A stretch of 36,175 nt of DNA from Lentisphaeria bacterium. Its GTDB lineage: Bacteria; Verrucomicrobiota; Lentisphaeria; Victivallales; UBA1829. The DNA is taken from positions 1-36,175 of the forward strand of contig JAFZZR010000044.1 of the NCBI GenBank assembly GCA_017615635.1, read 5' to 3'. The first letter of the stretch is position 1. The number at the start of each line of letters is the position of its first letter. A program made the position numbers and the translations under genes. The notes below the pieces were generated by a model that saw only the letters and a program-made list of their open reading frames with translations, was not told the origin of the DNA and did not search any database. Positions 15,245-24,081 of this stretch are shown here, piece after piece.

Positions 15245-16047
15245 TTTGACCGGTCCTCCTCCTCTTCTTTGCGGATTTGTGCGAGAATGGAGTCATACTT
15301 CTCCGCCATGCGGTCGCGGACTTCCGTCATGATCTGTTTCCGGTCGGCGCCGGCCGGGGCACGATAGGGCTCCAGCAGGTGGATATCGCAGCGCGATTTC
15401 CCGTTGCCAAGAAGTTTCCAGAGATGGGGCAGCAGAGTCATATCGCCGTACCAGGCGGGAGAAATATCCTTTTTCCCCGTCCGATAGAAGAGCAGCACGG
15501 GCTGCACCGGGATATCCGTCCCGGCCACGGTTTCGAAGGACGTGGATTTGAACGGTTTGAGTCCGGACCGCCCGTCCGTGCTGGTCCCTTCCGGATAAAC
15601 CAGCAGCGGGATGCCCTGCCGGAGCGTTTCACGGAATTCCTCCAGAGTCTTCCCCGATTTACGCGGAGAGGAACGGTCGATCCAGACGGGTTCGGAAAGC
15701 TGGACATATGCGCCGATCACGGGCCAGGAACGGATCTCGATCTTCGGCGTGAAACGCATGCCGAATGCCGCGGCTTCCGTCAGAATGTCCACGTATCCGG
15801 TATGATTGGAGACCACAAGACCCGATACGCCGCCGTCTTCCCGATTCGACTTCCCGTGCAGGCGGACCTCGATTCCCAGAATGGACGCAAGCCCCGCGGC
15901 CCAGATGCGCGTCTGTTCCGCCAGACGGACTCCGCGGTTGCGGAAAAACGGACGCCCGAAAAGAACAAAGAAAGCATTGCCCGCGGCCCAGAAGAAGATG
16001 GCGGGGATGCGGTAGAGCCTGCGGAATCCGCGCAGGAGAAGAGTCAT
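15241..16047 (-). CDS. PlsC-like 1-acyl-glycerol-3-phosphate acyltransferase (possible OlsA)
   Basis: A 268-residue membrane-associated acyltransferase. It has an N-terminal hydrophobic segment (about 15-32), the catalytic H-x4-D motif N-H-T-G-Y-V-D (His82, Asp87), a second block with WIDRSS, and the substrate-binding Y-P-E-G-T-S-T (F-P-E-G-T-R-x in most members). The family adds a second acyl chain to lyso-lipids. Because it directly follows an OlsB-like gene (4-base overlap), it may be the OlsA partner that acylates lyso-ornithine lipid; a role in ordinary phosphatidic acid synthesis cannot be excluded. Confidence 0.85.
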   Translation of the reverse strand: MTLLLRGFRRLYRIPAIFFWAAGNAFFVLFGRPFFRNRGVRLAEQTRIWAAGLASILGIEVRLHGKSNREDGGVSGLVVSNHTGYVDILTEAAAFGMRFTPKIEIRSWPVIGAYVQLSEPVWIDRSSPRKSGKTLEEFRETLRQGIPLLVYPEGTSTDGRSGLKPFKSTSFETVAGTDIPVQPVLLFYRTGKKDISPAWYGDMTLLPHLWKLLGNGKSRCDIHLLEPYRAPAGADRKQIMTEVRDRMAEKYDSILAQIRKEEEEDRSK

Positions 16048-16859
16048 GCCTGTTTTTCTCCCACAGTCACATTGAAGTGTTTGTTGTAACGGCTGGGCAG
16101 ATGGGCCACGTCCAGAATTATGAGAAAATCGGTGGTCCCGAATTCGTAATCGAAAGCCGGTTCCCCGCAGATTTTCGCCCCCATGCGGAAGTATCCCTTG
16201 AGAAGCGGGGGAAAGAGTCTGCGGAACGAGGAACTGTCGGCAAGAACGGCCTCAATGGCATGCTCGTCGGGCCGCGGCAGGACAAACCCGGCACGGGGCA
16301 CGCCCCGGATATCCTCCATGATCAGATTCTGTCTCCGGAAGTATTCGTACATGGCCCAGGCCGCCTCCGGACGGGTGTCTTCAAGACTGACGCAGCCGGT
16401 GAGATACCGCATGCCGGAACGGGTCATGATCTCGGAAATGCCGGCCCAGAGAAGGGCGACAACGCTTCCGGCCCGGTGTTCGGGATCCACGCAGGAACGG
16501 CCAACCTCCAGCGTCATGGGAAGATACGGATCCAGTCCGCTGATCGCGTATTCCCGGGAGGAGTACATGGCTTCGACGCTGTCTTGCCCCAGAATGATCC
16601 GGTAAGTCCCCACGGGGATATTCAGGTTTTTCTCGCGGACCACCAGATGCAGGGACGTATTGTCGTACTCGTCCCGGTCGATCCCGTCCGCCTCCGCCGT
16701 CGTCAGGCCCTTGCCCTGCTCCTGATTGAACACGCGGAAACGAAGTTTCTGCGTTTCAAGAACTTCTTCCGGCGTATCGGCGATTTTGATAAGATATGGA
16801 TCCTTTTCCGCGATGAGGGCGGGCGAGGAGATCCGATGTTTCAGTTCTTGCCAGTCCAT
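16044..16859 (-). CDS. OlsB-like GNAT N-acyltransferase (ornithine-lipid type)
   Basis: A 271-residue GNAT-fold protein of the OlsB/'hemolysin-like' acyltransferase family (PF13444). It carries the family's signs: LRFRVFNQEQGKG near residue 40, the acidic D-E-Y-D-N segment (about 64-68), P-V-G-T-Y-R-I, the L-E-V-G-R-S-C-V-D-P-E-H-R strand, and L-L-K-G-Y-F-R-M-G-A-K-I-C-G-E-P near the C-terminus. OlsB moves a 3-hydroxyacyl chain from acyl carrier protein to the amino group of ornithine (or another amino acid), the first step to a phosphorus-free lipid. It is first in the operon; a strong promoter lies about 75 bases upstream. The amino-acid acceptor cannot be read from sequence. Confidence 0.85.
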   Translation of the reverse strand: MDWQELKHRISSPALIAEKDPYLIKIADTPEEVLETQKLRFRVFNQEQGKGLTTAEADGIDRDEYDNTSLHLVVREKNLNIPVGTYRIILGQDSVEAMYSSREYAISGLDPYLPMTLEVGRSCVDPEHRAGSVVALLWAGISEIMTRSGMRYLTGCVSLEDTRPEAAWAMYEYFRRQNLIMEDIRGVPRAGFVLPRPDEHAIEAVLADSSSFRRLFPPLLKGYFRMGAKICGEPAFDYEFGTTDFLIILDVAHLPSRYNKHFNVTVGEKQA

Positions 16860-16935
16860 CTTGCTCGATCCTCCGAAAAAGGCTTACTTTGCTCCCTGCA
16901 GGTGCAGCTTGCCGCGGAAACACCTGTTTTCACGT

Positions 16936-16964
16936 AATGTATCCTGAAAAGACGCGAAAGTCAA
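16936..16964 (-). promoter_or_regulatory. Promoter of the olsB-plsC-cobS-like operon
   Basis: On the minus strand TTGACT (forward 16959-16964) and TACATT (forward 16936-16941) have a 17-base spacer. The leader of about 70 bases contains CAGGTG and CACCTG arms that could pair. A GGAGG ribosome site precedes the ATG at 16859. Confidence 0.7.
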
Positions 16965-16989
16965 ACGGAAAGATACATTTTTCTCGGGT

Positions 16990-17034
16990 GAAAAAAGAAA
17001 AAAACGGAAACGAGGAGGCCGGAACACCCCGTTT
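16990..17034 (-). terminator. Terminator of the GH89 operon
   Basis: Read leftwards, AAACGGGG and CCTCGTTT (forward 17027-17034 and 17008-17015, one mismatch) form a stem, followed by a long T-rich run (forward 16990-17004). It starts 13 bases after the GH89 stop. Confidence 0.55.
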
Positions 17035-17046
17035 GCAAAAGGCATT

Positions 17047-19194
17047 TCAGCCCGGCGGGAGCCCGATTCCGGGCGTTTCAGCCAGTTTGTGCAAAACTTC
17101 TGCCGGCGAATGCGTTCCGTCCGGTCGCCAGGCGGCAAGGGGTGTTTCGTAAAAGCTGTCGCGAATCTTTTTCGCCTGACCGTTCAGGTATTCCGGATCG
17201 GGAAACGCTCCGGCCTCCAATCCGTCCAGATGCTCTTGCAGACAAGCTGCTTCCGGTTCATAGACGGCGCGGTAAAGCTCGTAAATGTAGGAGCGGCAGT
17301 AACCGTTTTCGGCGTTGCCTTTCAAAGTCATGTCTGCGTGGGAATTGAGTTTTCCCGCCCGGGCCGTCCGTTCCAGTGTGACATTCAGTGAAAATTCCGG
17401 CGACACGGCCAGAAGATCGCCCATGGCGGCAATGAGACGGTGCAGCAGGATACCGTCGGGCTTTTCCGGATGGCGTCCGGTGATCTTCATGGTCTGACGG
17501 CACAGCTCCCTGGTGATACGGCACATGAGAGCGGAACGGACCAGATCGGCAAGGTCGCGGCGGACCATTTCCGGAAGATTCGGAACAGAAGCGATGGCAG
17601 CAGCCTTTCCGAAAAAAGAATCGGGCAGATCCAGGAGTTCATATTTGCGCGCGCATTCGCTGAAAAGCTCGGCGGGCTTCCGCCTTCTCATACAGGCAAA
17701 ATAGTCGAGCAGATTGAAATGATTGCAGCAGATCCCCTGATACGGCCGTTCGGTCCCGAAAACCCAGGAATTGCAGGCAAAGGCCGTACGGGGCAGCTGC
17801 CACAATTCGTCCATCGGTCCCGCCAGACGGCCGTAGCGGTCCCGGCAGAACTGTTCCCGCGAAAAGGGTTCGTCGGCGGACTTTTTTGCCAGATACTCCA
17901 GAAGAAGAGGATTAGAATGACTGTTCTCGCTCCAGATGACCATACCCCGGCACTGCGGATCATCCCGCACAGGAGCAAACATTTCATCCGCCCGGTCGAA
18001 ATCGAAGAACAGGTCATTTTGAGGTTCATATGCCTGAAAGATCCCGAAGATCCAGGGAAAATGATGCGGCAGACCCCAGCTCAGAAAATTGTTGGACCTC
18101 GAGTCGCTGTCCGTCGTGTAATCCAGAATCAGCGTATTGACCGGATCCAGTTCCGCCAGCAGACGCCGCACCTCGGGCGCTTTCCAGCGGAACATGAAAT
18201 CCCAGCTGGCGATCAGCAGCGGGGCGTGGGGATATTCTTCACGCAGTTTCCGGATGAAGGACCGCAGGACCCGGATCTTCGTTTCCAGGTTCTCCTCCGG
18301 AGAGCCGAAAACACGTTCCGCCAGGCCGATGATGTGGAAGAGCTCTCCCTTCCCGTAATGGCGGATATGCGCTCTCGTCAGTTCCATGTAGCGCTCGATA
18401 TTAGCCTCCTCGAAGCAATCCCACACCTGAAGCTCGCGCCGCGCATAGTTATCGGAGCTCTGCACCATGAATTTCGGCTTGAAATGATCCAGAAACGCTC
18501 TCGGCGTATGACTGTACCAATGCGTCATCGGCCCCATGTCTTCCGGGTGCATCAGCCCGCGTTCGAATGCGTAGTCCAGCACCTTTTTCCGCAGTTCGCC
18601 GCGGTATTCCAGCGAAAGAAGTTCCGTGCGGTCGTTGTACGAACGCTCTTCCGCCTCGGGCGCCGGACCGTCCGCGGGAGGATACGGCACGATATCCGGA
18701 AATGTCTTCTGGAAAATATCGTCCTGTCCCGTACGGAGCATGAAGAAGGAAAAATGTTTTTTCAGCAGGAAATTGATCTCCTTTTTCCAGTCGTCGAAGT
18801 CCCAGTGCTCCGCCTGAAAACGGTACAGCGAACGATGGGCAAAATAACGCAGGCCACGGTACGGCATGCGGAATTTCTTAACATACCGGATATTTTCCGT
18901 CGGCAGGATCTTTCTTTCCGGAAGGATGTCTCCATCCCAGAACCACCGGCAGGAACAGAACCGCTCGAAGTATTCGTACACGGCATAGAACAGACCCCGG
19001 ATATTTCCCGAGGCAAAGAGAATCTTTCCCTGACCGGCGGTGATGCTGAAATCATCCGTGCCGATCCGTACATCATGGTCATCGAAGGTGAACTCGACCA
19101 GAACCGGTTTGGCGCCGAGGCGGCGGACCAGCTCTTCGAAAGTCTGCCGGGGCAGACGGAAATCCTCGTTTTTCATGGGATCGTTCCTGTTCAT
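17047..19194 (-). CDS. GH89-like alpha-N-acetylglucosaminidase, cytoplasmic
   Basis: A 715-residue enzyme resembling family GH89 (NAGLU), which removes terminal alpha-linked GlcNAc from glycans. An N-terminal alpha/beta domain (GNIRGLFYAVYEYF, 63-76) precedes a barrel with FDDWKKEINFLLKKH...GQDDIF (133-161), matching the family's W-x-x-E-I-x-x-x-x-x-x-x-G-Q-E-x-x-x block. Candidate catalytic glutamates are Glu293 (GLAERV) and Glu423 (WSENSHSNPL); their 130-residue separation equals that of the two catalytic Glu residues of human NAGLU (316 and 446). PWIFGIFQ (380-387) also fits. No signal peptide is seen. The ATG overlaps the upstream stop (ATGA); Met7, with AGGA 8 bases before it, is an alternative start. 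Confidence 0.7.
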   Translation of the reverse strand: MNRNDPMKNEDFRLPRQTFEELVRRLGAKPVLVEFTFDDHDVRIGTDDFSITAGQGKILFASGNIRGLFYAVYEYFERFCSCRWFWDGDILPERKILPTENIRYVKKFRMPYRGLRYFAHRSLYRFQAEHWDFDDWKKEINFLLKKHFSFFMLRTGQDDIFQKTFPDIVPYPPADGPAPEAEERSYNDRTELLSLEYRGELRKKVLDYAFERGLMHPEDMGPMTHWYSHTPRAFLDHFKPKFMVQSSDNYARRELQVWDCFEEANIERYMELTRAHIRHYGKGELFHIIGLAERVFGSPEENLETKIRVLRSFIRKLREEYPHAPLLIASWDFMFRWKAPEVRRLLAELDPVNTLILDYTTDSDSRSNNFLSWGLPHHFPWIFGIFQAYEPQNDLFFDFDRADEMFAPVRDDPQCRGMVIWSENSHSNPLLLEYLAKKSADEPFSREQFCRDRYGRLAGPMDELWQLPRTAFACNSWVFGTERPYQGICCNHFNLLDYFACMRRRKPAELFSECARKYELLDLPDSFFGKAAAIASVPNLPEMVRRDLADLVRSALMCRITRELCRQTMKITGRHPEKPDGILLHRLIAAMGDLLAVSPEFSLNVTLERTARAGKLNSHADMTLKGNAENGYCRSYIYELYRAVYEPEAACLQEHLDGLEAGAFPDPEYLNGQAKKIRDSFYETPLAAWRPDGTHSPAEVLHKLAETPGIGLPPG

Positions 19195-22100
19195 TCCTTT
19201 ATCATTTTCAGACTGTACTTCGTTTTCCAGGTCGCGACCTTGTGCGGATCGTTGTCCGGGTAGGCGTCGGGCCAGATCAGTTCCAGCGTGGCGGACTGCC
19301 GTTCACGCCAGATGAACAGCTGGTCTACATTCTCCGCTCGCATCTCGATCCGGTAAGACGCCCCGGACGCCGGGCGGAGGATGAACAGATTTCCTTCCAG
19401 TTTCCGATAATCCCGAAAATGTCTTCCCGAAAAGAACGGCTTCCCGTCCGGGAAAAGCGCGCCCTCGCGTACAAAGGAGGCGTGGGAGAGACCACGGTCC
19501 GTCAAACCGCCGGCCGTCACCTCGGATACCGGTTCGCCCGGAGTGGAATTGCCCGGCATGGCGAAATTCGTTACGGTCCGCAGCCGGAAGGGACGGTATC
19601 CGCCCGCGGGGACGATTTCCACACTGCATTCGAGCTCCGGCTCGTTTCGCCTCAAAACGTATTCCCGGCGAAGTTCCAGTCCGTCATACGGGGCTTCGCT
19701 GACCGCATAACGGAACCGAATCCGGATGGACTCCTGCTCCGTAGTGATTTCCTCAATTCGGACCGTCCGCCCGCTCAAACTGAATACTCCCTTATCCATG
19801 AAAATATCCCGTCCCAAAGTAAGGGCGGCGACTTTGTTTCCGACCTTCCAGACGGCCTCGCCGGAATTTTTCAGGTCCAGTTCCAGGGTCTGCGAAGGCG
19901 TAACAAGAGCACATGCTTCCGGCGTCACGGAATAGTGCATGCCGTTCTTTTCGCCGGACGAGGTCATTTTCTCGTAGGCCTCGCGGGCGAGCCGTTCCTC
20001 TTCCGCCCGGTCCGGCAGACCGGCGGACGGCTCTTTCCGTTCAGGGGAAAATTCCAGAAGCAGATATGTCAGCGGCTCCAGTTTCACGGTGGTCTCGCCG
20101 TTTTTCACAGGGAGAATATTTCCCGTTGCCAGGTCGGTAACGCTGCCTGTCTCCGGCGGGCACGCGCTCACGCCGAGGAAAAGAGTATCCTGCGTGCTGT
20201 TGTTGAAGATCAGGGACCAGCTTCGTCCGTCATCGGCTTTCCGCTCCAGCGCATAGTAATTCCCGGCGGCATTGAAGCCTTCCCGGATCGCCCGGGTGTT
20301 GCGGACCAGTATGCCCTGCCGCCAGCGCTCCTCGGTCGCCGCAATGAAATTCATGACGCGGCGGAGTTCGCAAATCTGATCGCCGTTGGAAAGAAAGAGC
20401 CCCTGGAAAAAAGAGGGATGCATCTCTCCGCAGAATCCGGCGGCCAGCAGATTCATGGCGGTTCTGACTCCTTTCCTCGGGGGATCCCATCCGTTGGCGA
20501 GCAGTGTTCTCTTTTCCTTTTTCAGCTCCAGCATTTCCCGTTCCAGGCTGCGGTACATGTCCAGATTGCTCCAGTAATTCATGGAGGCGAAGACATCCAC
20601 GAAATTCTCGTACAGTCCATGCTGAATTCCATATTCGGCATTGTACTCTTCCTCCCTGTCCCTGTCGGGAGCAATGGGCATGGTGCAGAGCAGGAACGAG
20701 GCATCCGGATTGATCTGTCTGATCCCCGCGACGACCGTGCGGACGACTTCGGCCCGCTGACGGCAGCGGAATTGCGTCCAGCGTGTCTTGTGATCCCGCA
20801 GGATCTCTTCCCCGGAGAGATTTTCCGGAAGATGAAATTCATCGGCAAATTTCTTTCTGCATTCGGGACAGAAGCAGCTCATGGATACCGGACCTTTCAC
20901 ATAGGGTTCATAATCCCACATGATGCACTTCGCCTCCGCGATCCGCTCTGCAAGACCTTTTTTCTCCAACACGCCCCGGAAGTAGTCCGGCCCGGCGGCG
21001 GCCAGGGAACTGTCGCAGTATAAAGGTACAGGAGAGCCCGAGACCGAAACAGCCTGACGGCAGTCCAGACCGTTTTCCCTCCAGTCATAGGGAATGGCTC
21101 TGACGATTTCCACGTATGGTTCGTGTTTCCATCCGGATCGTTCCCAGTAATCGCTCAATGCTTTTGCCAGCCTGTTCTCCGGATTGTTCAGGTCGATCCG
21201 GGTTACGGGGAAAGACTGCCAGGAATTGTACCGCATGGTTTCCGGCAGGTGCGTACCATCGAACCGGGGGATCTGCTTCACAGGCACGGCATAACGGATC
21301 GTCTTCGTTCCGCATTCGAAGATCAAAGTGATCTCGAACTGTTCCGGAACTGTTTCCGCCGCCTCGAAAATCAGCGCGTTCCCCCAGATCAGCCAGCGGT
21401 ATTTCGTGCCGATCCGGAATAAATTGTTCTCCCCGGGAATCCGGATGCTCTGATTTGCATTCGCATCCCACATGTACAGTTCCGCCCGGACTCCTTCCGG
21501 CGCCTCCACCCGCAGCGTGACTTCCCGCCGCGGCATGCTCTTCGAATCCATCCGGAAAAATCCGACTCCGCCCTTTTCCAGCAAATACGGCGTGCCCAGC
21601 GGAAAATTGATGAAATGATGAGAGAACGGATCGGAGGGCATCTCCTCTCCGGCATCCGGAGGCGCCGGCTTTGGCGGTGACATATTTTTCTGCCCGTTGT
21701 ACAAAGCCAGTTCCGGATTCCGGAAATAAATCGCACGGTCGTCACCCGGCTGCCGGGACGGATTGTAGACTGCCATGCTGACCGAAAGCGTTTTCGCCGC
21801 GGGCAGATGTTCCGCCGGAATCACGAAGCCGATCCGCACCCAGTCCTTCTGTGGTCCGGTGTAATGGCGCAGGAGGGGCGTGCTGTCCGCAAGACATTTG
21901 TTGTTCGAATCCATGACCGAGTACCAGATGGCCGCGGAATACGTAAGACGGTCCGACTTCATCTCCACCGAAAAAAAGTAGGATTTGCCCGGTTCGATCT
22001 TTACCGTCTGCGAAAGATACGCGGCATAATCGGACGTCCGTCCGCTGATCCGCACCGTCCCGTTCTCTGTCCGGTATGCCTCTTTCCCGGCTCCGTTCCA

Positions 22101-22232
22101 GTGATTCGGAAGATGTCCGTCAGTGCTGGCAAACTCCGGATTGACCAGCAGATTATCCGCACCCGCGTAAAGGACGGACGTGAGAACCAGAAACAGAACC
22201 AAAGAAATGATCTTGATTTTGGCTTTCATCAT
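19191..22232 (-). CDS. Large secreted carbohydrate-active protein (CBM plus barrel), family not assigned
   Basis: A 1013-residue exported protein with a clear signal peptide (basic start, then ISLVLFLVLTSVLYAGA, cut near residue 25). Residues about 27-180 form a jelly-roll carbohydrate-binding-like module (NLLVNPEFAS, W, PGKSYFFSVEMKS). A second beta region follows to about 330, then a probable (beta/alpha)8 region (about 330-690) with MWDYEPYVKGP and a C-F-C-P-E-C cluster like the Cys motif after the acid site in GH42-type enzymes. The C-terminal 250 residues are beta-rich. The acidic WDYE is a candidate catalytic site. I cannot name the family. It lies between the pseudopilin (9-base gap) and the GH89 gene (4-base overlap), pointing to outside degradation of the same glycan. 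Confidence 0.7.
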   Translation of the reverse strand: MMKAKIKIISLVLFLVLTSVLYAGADNLLVNPEFASTDGHLPNHWNGAGKEAYRTENGTVRISGRTSDYAAYLSQTVKIEPGKSYFFSVEMKSDRLTYSAAIWYSVMDSNNKCLADSTPLLRHYTGPQKDWVRIGFVIPAEHLPAAKTLSVSMAVYNPSRQPGDDRAIYFRNPELALYNGQKNMSPPKPAPPDAGEEMPSDPFSHHFINFPLGTPYLLEKGGVGFFRMDSKSMPRREVTLRVEAPEGVRAELYMWDANANQSIRIPGENNLFRIGTKYRWLIWGNALIFEAAETVPEQFEITLIFECGTKTIRYAVPVKQIPRFDGTHLPETMRYNSWQSFPVTRIDLNNPENRLAKALSDYWERSGWKHEPYVEIVRAIPYDWRENGLDCRQAVSVSGSPVPLYCDSSLAAAGPDYFRGVLEKKGLAERIAEAKCIMWDYEPYVKGPVSMSCFCPECRKKFADEFHLPENLSGEEILRDHKTRWTQFRCRQRAEVVRTVVAGIRQINPDASFLLCTMPIAPDRDREEEYNAEYGIQHGLYENFVDVFASMNYWSNLDMYRSLEREMLELKKEKRTLLANGWDPPRKGVRTAMNLLAAGFCGEMHPSFFQGLFLSNGDQICELRRVMNFIAATEERWRQGILVRNTRAIREGFNAAGNYYALERKADDGRSWSLIFNNSTQDTLFLGVSACPPETGSVTDLATGNILPVKNGETTVKLEPLTYLLLEFSPERKEPSAGLPDRAEEERLAREAYEKMTSSGEKNGMHYSVTPEACALVTPSQTLELDLKNSGEAVWKVGNKVAALTLGRDIFMDKGVFSLSGRTVRIEEITTEQESIRIRFRYAVSEAPYDGLELRREYVLRRNEPELECSVEIVPAGGYRPFRLRTVTNFAMPGNSTPGEPVSEVTAGGLTDRGLSHASFVREGALFPDGKPFFSGRHFRDYRKLEGNLFILRPASGASYRIEMRAENVDQLFIWRERQSATLELIWPDAYPDNDPHKVATWKTKYSLKMIKE

Positions 22233-22241
22233 GTTTCCCTG

Positions 22242-22997
22242 TCAGTTGATGCCGCTGTAAAGCAGACTGAATGTATTGAAAATGGAACTGTACGGCTGGA
22301 CCGAGCCATCGCAGCGAAGGACATTCGCCTTTCCTTCGTGCCGCTTGGAAATCCGAGTGCCCATATCGTTGTAACTATTGTACTCGACCGCTATATAGCA
22401 GCCATCTGAAAAAAGCATGGTGCTGGAGGGAAACTTTACACGTACCGCCTTCATGCCCGAATTGTCGCCGTGACCCGGGCCGAAAAACCGCTCCGCTGTT
22501 TTATCCACGGTATCATAGCAGGCATTGTAGACGTAGGCGGGATAGGATTTGTAATACGAGGCAACCGTATTCGGCTTTTCGGAGGGGAAGCGCTTCCCGC
22601 TGTCCTCCTGAACGGATTCGGGACAGCGGAGAATGCCGCCGAAGGCGAGATAGCGGGAACCGTATTTCACTCCGCAATCGTTGGGGAAATAGCCCATCTT
22701 CATCAGAATGTCGCCCCAATGCGGCTCGTACAGTTCCGTGCCGTACGTCGTCCCCATGAACGTGATGCCCTTCAGACGGTTTCCCGCGGAGTCCACATAG
22801 TACCTCGGCGGATAGTAATCACTGTCGTTACAGTAGTTGATGACGCACAAGCTCATCTGCCGGAGATTCCCCGAACACTGAATCTGTCTCGCTTTCCCTT
22901 TCGCTCCGCCCAGGGCAGGCAGAAGCATTCCCGAGAGGATGGCAATAATGGCGATGACGACCAGCAGCTCGATGAGCGTAAAGCGGTTTTCTCTCAT
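22242..22997 (-). CDS. Pseudopilin-like protein, H-X9-DG type (DUF1559-like)
   Basis: A 251-residue protein beginning with a type IV prepilin N-terminus: short basic leader, then [16 protein letters not shown] with Glu at +5 of the mature form, a membrane/coiled helix and a globular rest. Near the C-terminus [12 protein letters not shown] is the H-X9-DG motif that marks the expanded pseudopilin family of Planctomycetes, Verrucomicrobia and Lentisphaerae. ATG 22997 has GGAGG 8 bases upstream; a start 18 bases further up has no ribosome site. It is the first gene of the leftward operon with the secreted hydrolase and GH89 enzyme; no pilus assembly genes are nearby. Confidence 0.88.
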   Translation of the reverse strand: MRENRFTLIELLVVIAIIAILSGMLLPALGGAKGKARQIQCSGNLRQMSLCVINYCNDSDYYPPRYYVDSAGNRLKGITFMGTTYGTELYEPHWGDILMKMGYFPNDCGVKYGSRYLAFGGILRCPESVQEDSGKRFPSEKPNTVASYYKSYPAYVYNACYDTVDKTAERFFGPGHGDNSGMKAVRVKFPSSTMLFSDGCYIAVEYNSYNDMGTRISKRHEGKANVLRCDGSVQPYSSIFNTFSLLYSGIN

Positions 22998-23030
22998 GAT
23001 GTTATCCTCCTGCATTCTGTTTTATGGGAA

Positions 23031-23060
23031 ATAATATGCCCCTGACGATGTCTTTTTCAA
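23031..23060 (-). promoter_or_regulatory. Promoter of the pseudopilin-hydrolase-GH89 operon
   Basis: On the minus strand TTGAAA (forward 23055-23060) and TATTAT (forward 23031-23036) with an 18-base spacer. The ~155-base gap shared with the divergent AraC gene is very AT-rich and would hold the regulator's sites. Confidence 0.55.
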
Positions 23061-23151
23061 TCACAGCAATGTCAAAAAATTTGTTCAGAATGATAAAAAA
23101 TGCTTGAAATCGGGAAAAAGAACGGTATTTTATAATCAAAAAAGGAAAATC

Positions 23152-24000
23152 ATGCTGAAAGATATGATTCTGAATTTCGACGGGAAACCGCCGGAGGATT
23201 TTCTGAACGGGGCGAGACTTCCGGAGAAATTCGAACTGCCGGATAATATCCTTGTCTTCATGCACGACTGGTTTCCGCCGCAGCATTACACCCACAGCCG
23301 GTACATGCTGATTCTGCCCGCCGTGGCAATCGAATACCGGATCGACAACGATGCGGTCTGCCGGGTACAGCCCGGTCAGGCAGTGTTTTCCCCCGCGTGC
23401 CAGAATCGGATTCTCCTGCCTCATGGCGGAGATATTCTGCACGGGTATCCCCGGCTGATGATCACGTTCGATCTTACGCGGAGCATGTACTATCTGCCGG
23501 ACGATTTTCTGCTGGAAGTTTCGCCCCGGGCGGAGTCCATGCTGACGGAGTTCCTGAGTGCCTATAAGGAGGAAAGGAATGCGGATCTCGCCATTCATCT
23601 GTTCTTTCTGCTGCGCGAACTGTCACAGCACCGGGCAAACGTCCAGCCTGTCCATTACTCCCCTGTGGTCCATGCCGCGCTGAAATACATCAACAGCAAC
23701 TCCGGGCGGAATGCCAGTCTGGCAGCCATGGCAGCGGAGGCGAAAACCAGCGTCAGCAACCTCCGGCTTCTTTTCAGAAAGGAACTGGGGTGTCCGCCCG
23801 GCCGGTTCGCGGCGGAACACCGTATGAAGGTCGCACGGTACAATCTGGCCATGACGTCCATGCGCGTGGAGGAGCTGGCCGCGCTCTGCGGATTCCGGTC
23901 CGTATATGCCTTCAGTCATTTTTTCAAGAAACATACAGGCATGTCTCCGCTGGCCTGGCGGAAGCGGCACAGGGAACCGGAAGATCAAAAAAACGGATAA
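23152..24000 (+). CDS. AraC-family transcriptional regulator of the glycoside hydrolase locus
   Basis: A 282-residue regulator with an N-terminal sugar-sensing domain (FPPQHYTHSRYMLIL, VQPGQAVFSPACQNRIL) and a C-terminal AraC double helix-turn-helix (SLAAMAAEAKTSVSNLRLLFRK; VEELAALCGFRSVYAFSHFFKK; MSPLAWRK). The ATG at 23152 follows AAAGGA by 5 bases. A TATAAT at 23131-23136 lies close upstream but its best -35 (TTGAAA at 23104) is too far, so the promoter is unclear. It is divergent from the pseudopilin operon and likely controls it. Confidence 0.9.
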   Translation: MLKDMILNFDGKPPEDFLNGARLPEKFELPDNILVFMHDWFPPQHYTHSRYMLILPAVAIEYRIDNDAVCRVQPGQAVFSPACQNRILLPHGGDILHGYPRLMITFDLTRSMYYLPDDFLLEVSPRAESMLTEFLSAYKEERNADLAIHLFFLLRELSQHRANVQPVHYSPVVHAALKYINSNSGRNASLAAMAAEAKTSVSNLRLLFRKELGCPPGRFAAEHRMKVARYNLAMTSMRVEELAALCGFRSVYAFSHFFKKHTGMSPLAWRKRHREPEDQKNG

Positions 24001-24017
24001 AAAAACGGCAGACGGAT

Positions 24018-24046
24018 TTGCAAAAGGGAGGATGCGGGTGTAGACT
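24018..24046 (+). promoter_or_regulatory. Possible promoter of the LacI gene
   Basis: TTGCAA (24018-24023) and TAGACT (24041-24046) with a 17-base spacer, in the short gap after the AraC stop. Transcription would start near 24053, about 30 bases before the LacI ATG. Confidence 0.4.
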
Positions 24047-24081
24047 ATATCATAATCGGTTATGAAAGGATCTGCCGCCTC

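Noticed and set aside
13536..15296. Long minus-strand frame covering the AraC gene and part of the lipid operon
   Set aside because: Overlaps two well-supported genes in other frames and has no recognisable domain.
17440..21023. Two long plus-strand frames opposite the GH89 and secreted hydrolase genes
   Set aside because: Shadow frames with no motifs; the minus-strand genes are linked by overlap, carry catalytic motifs and have a terminator downstream.
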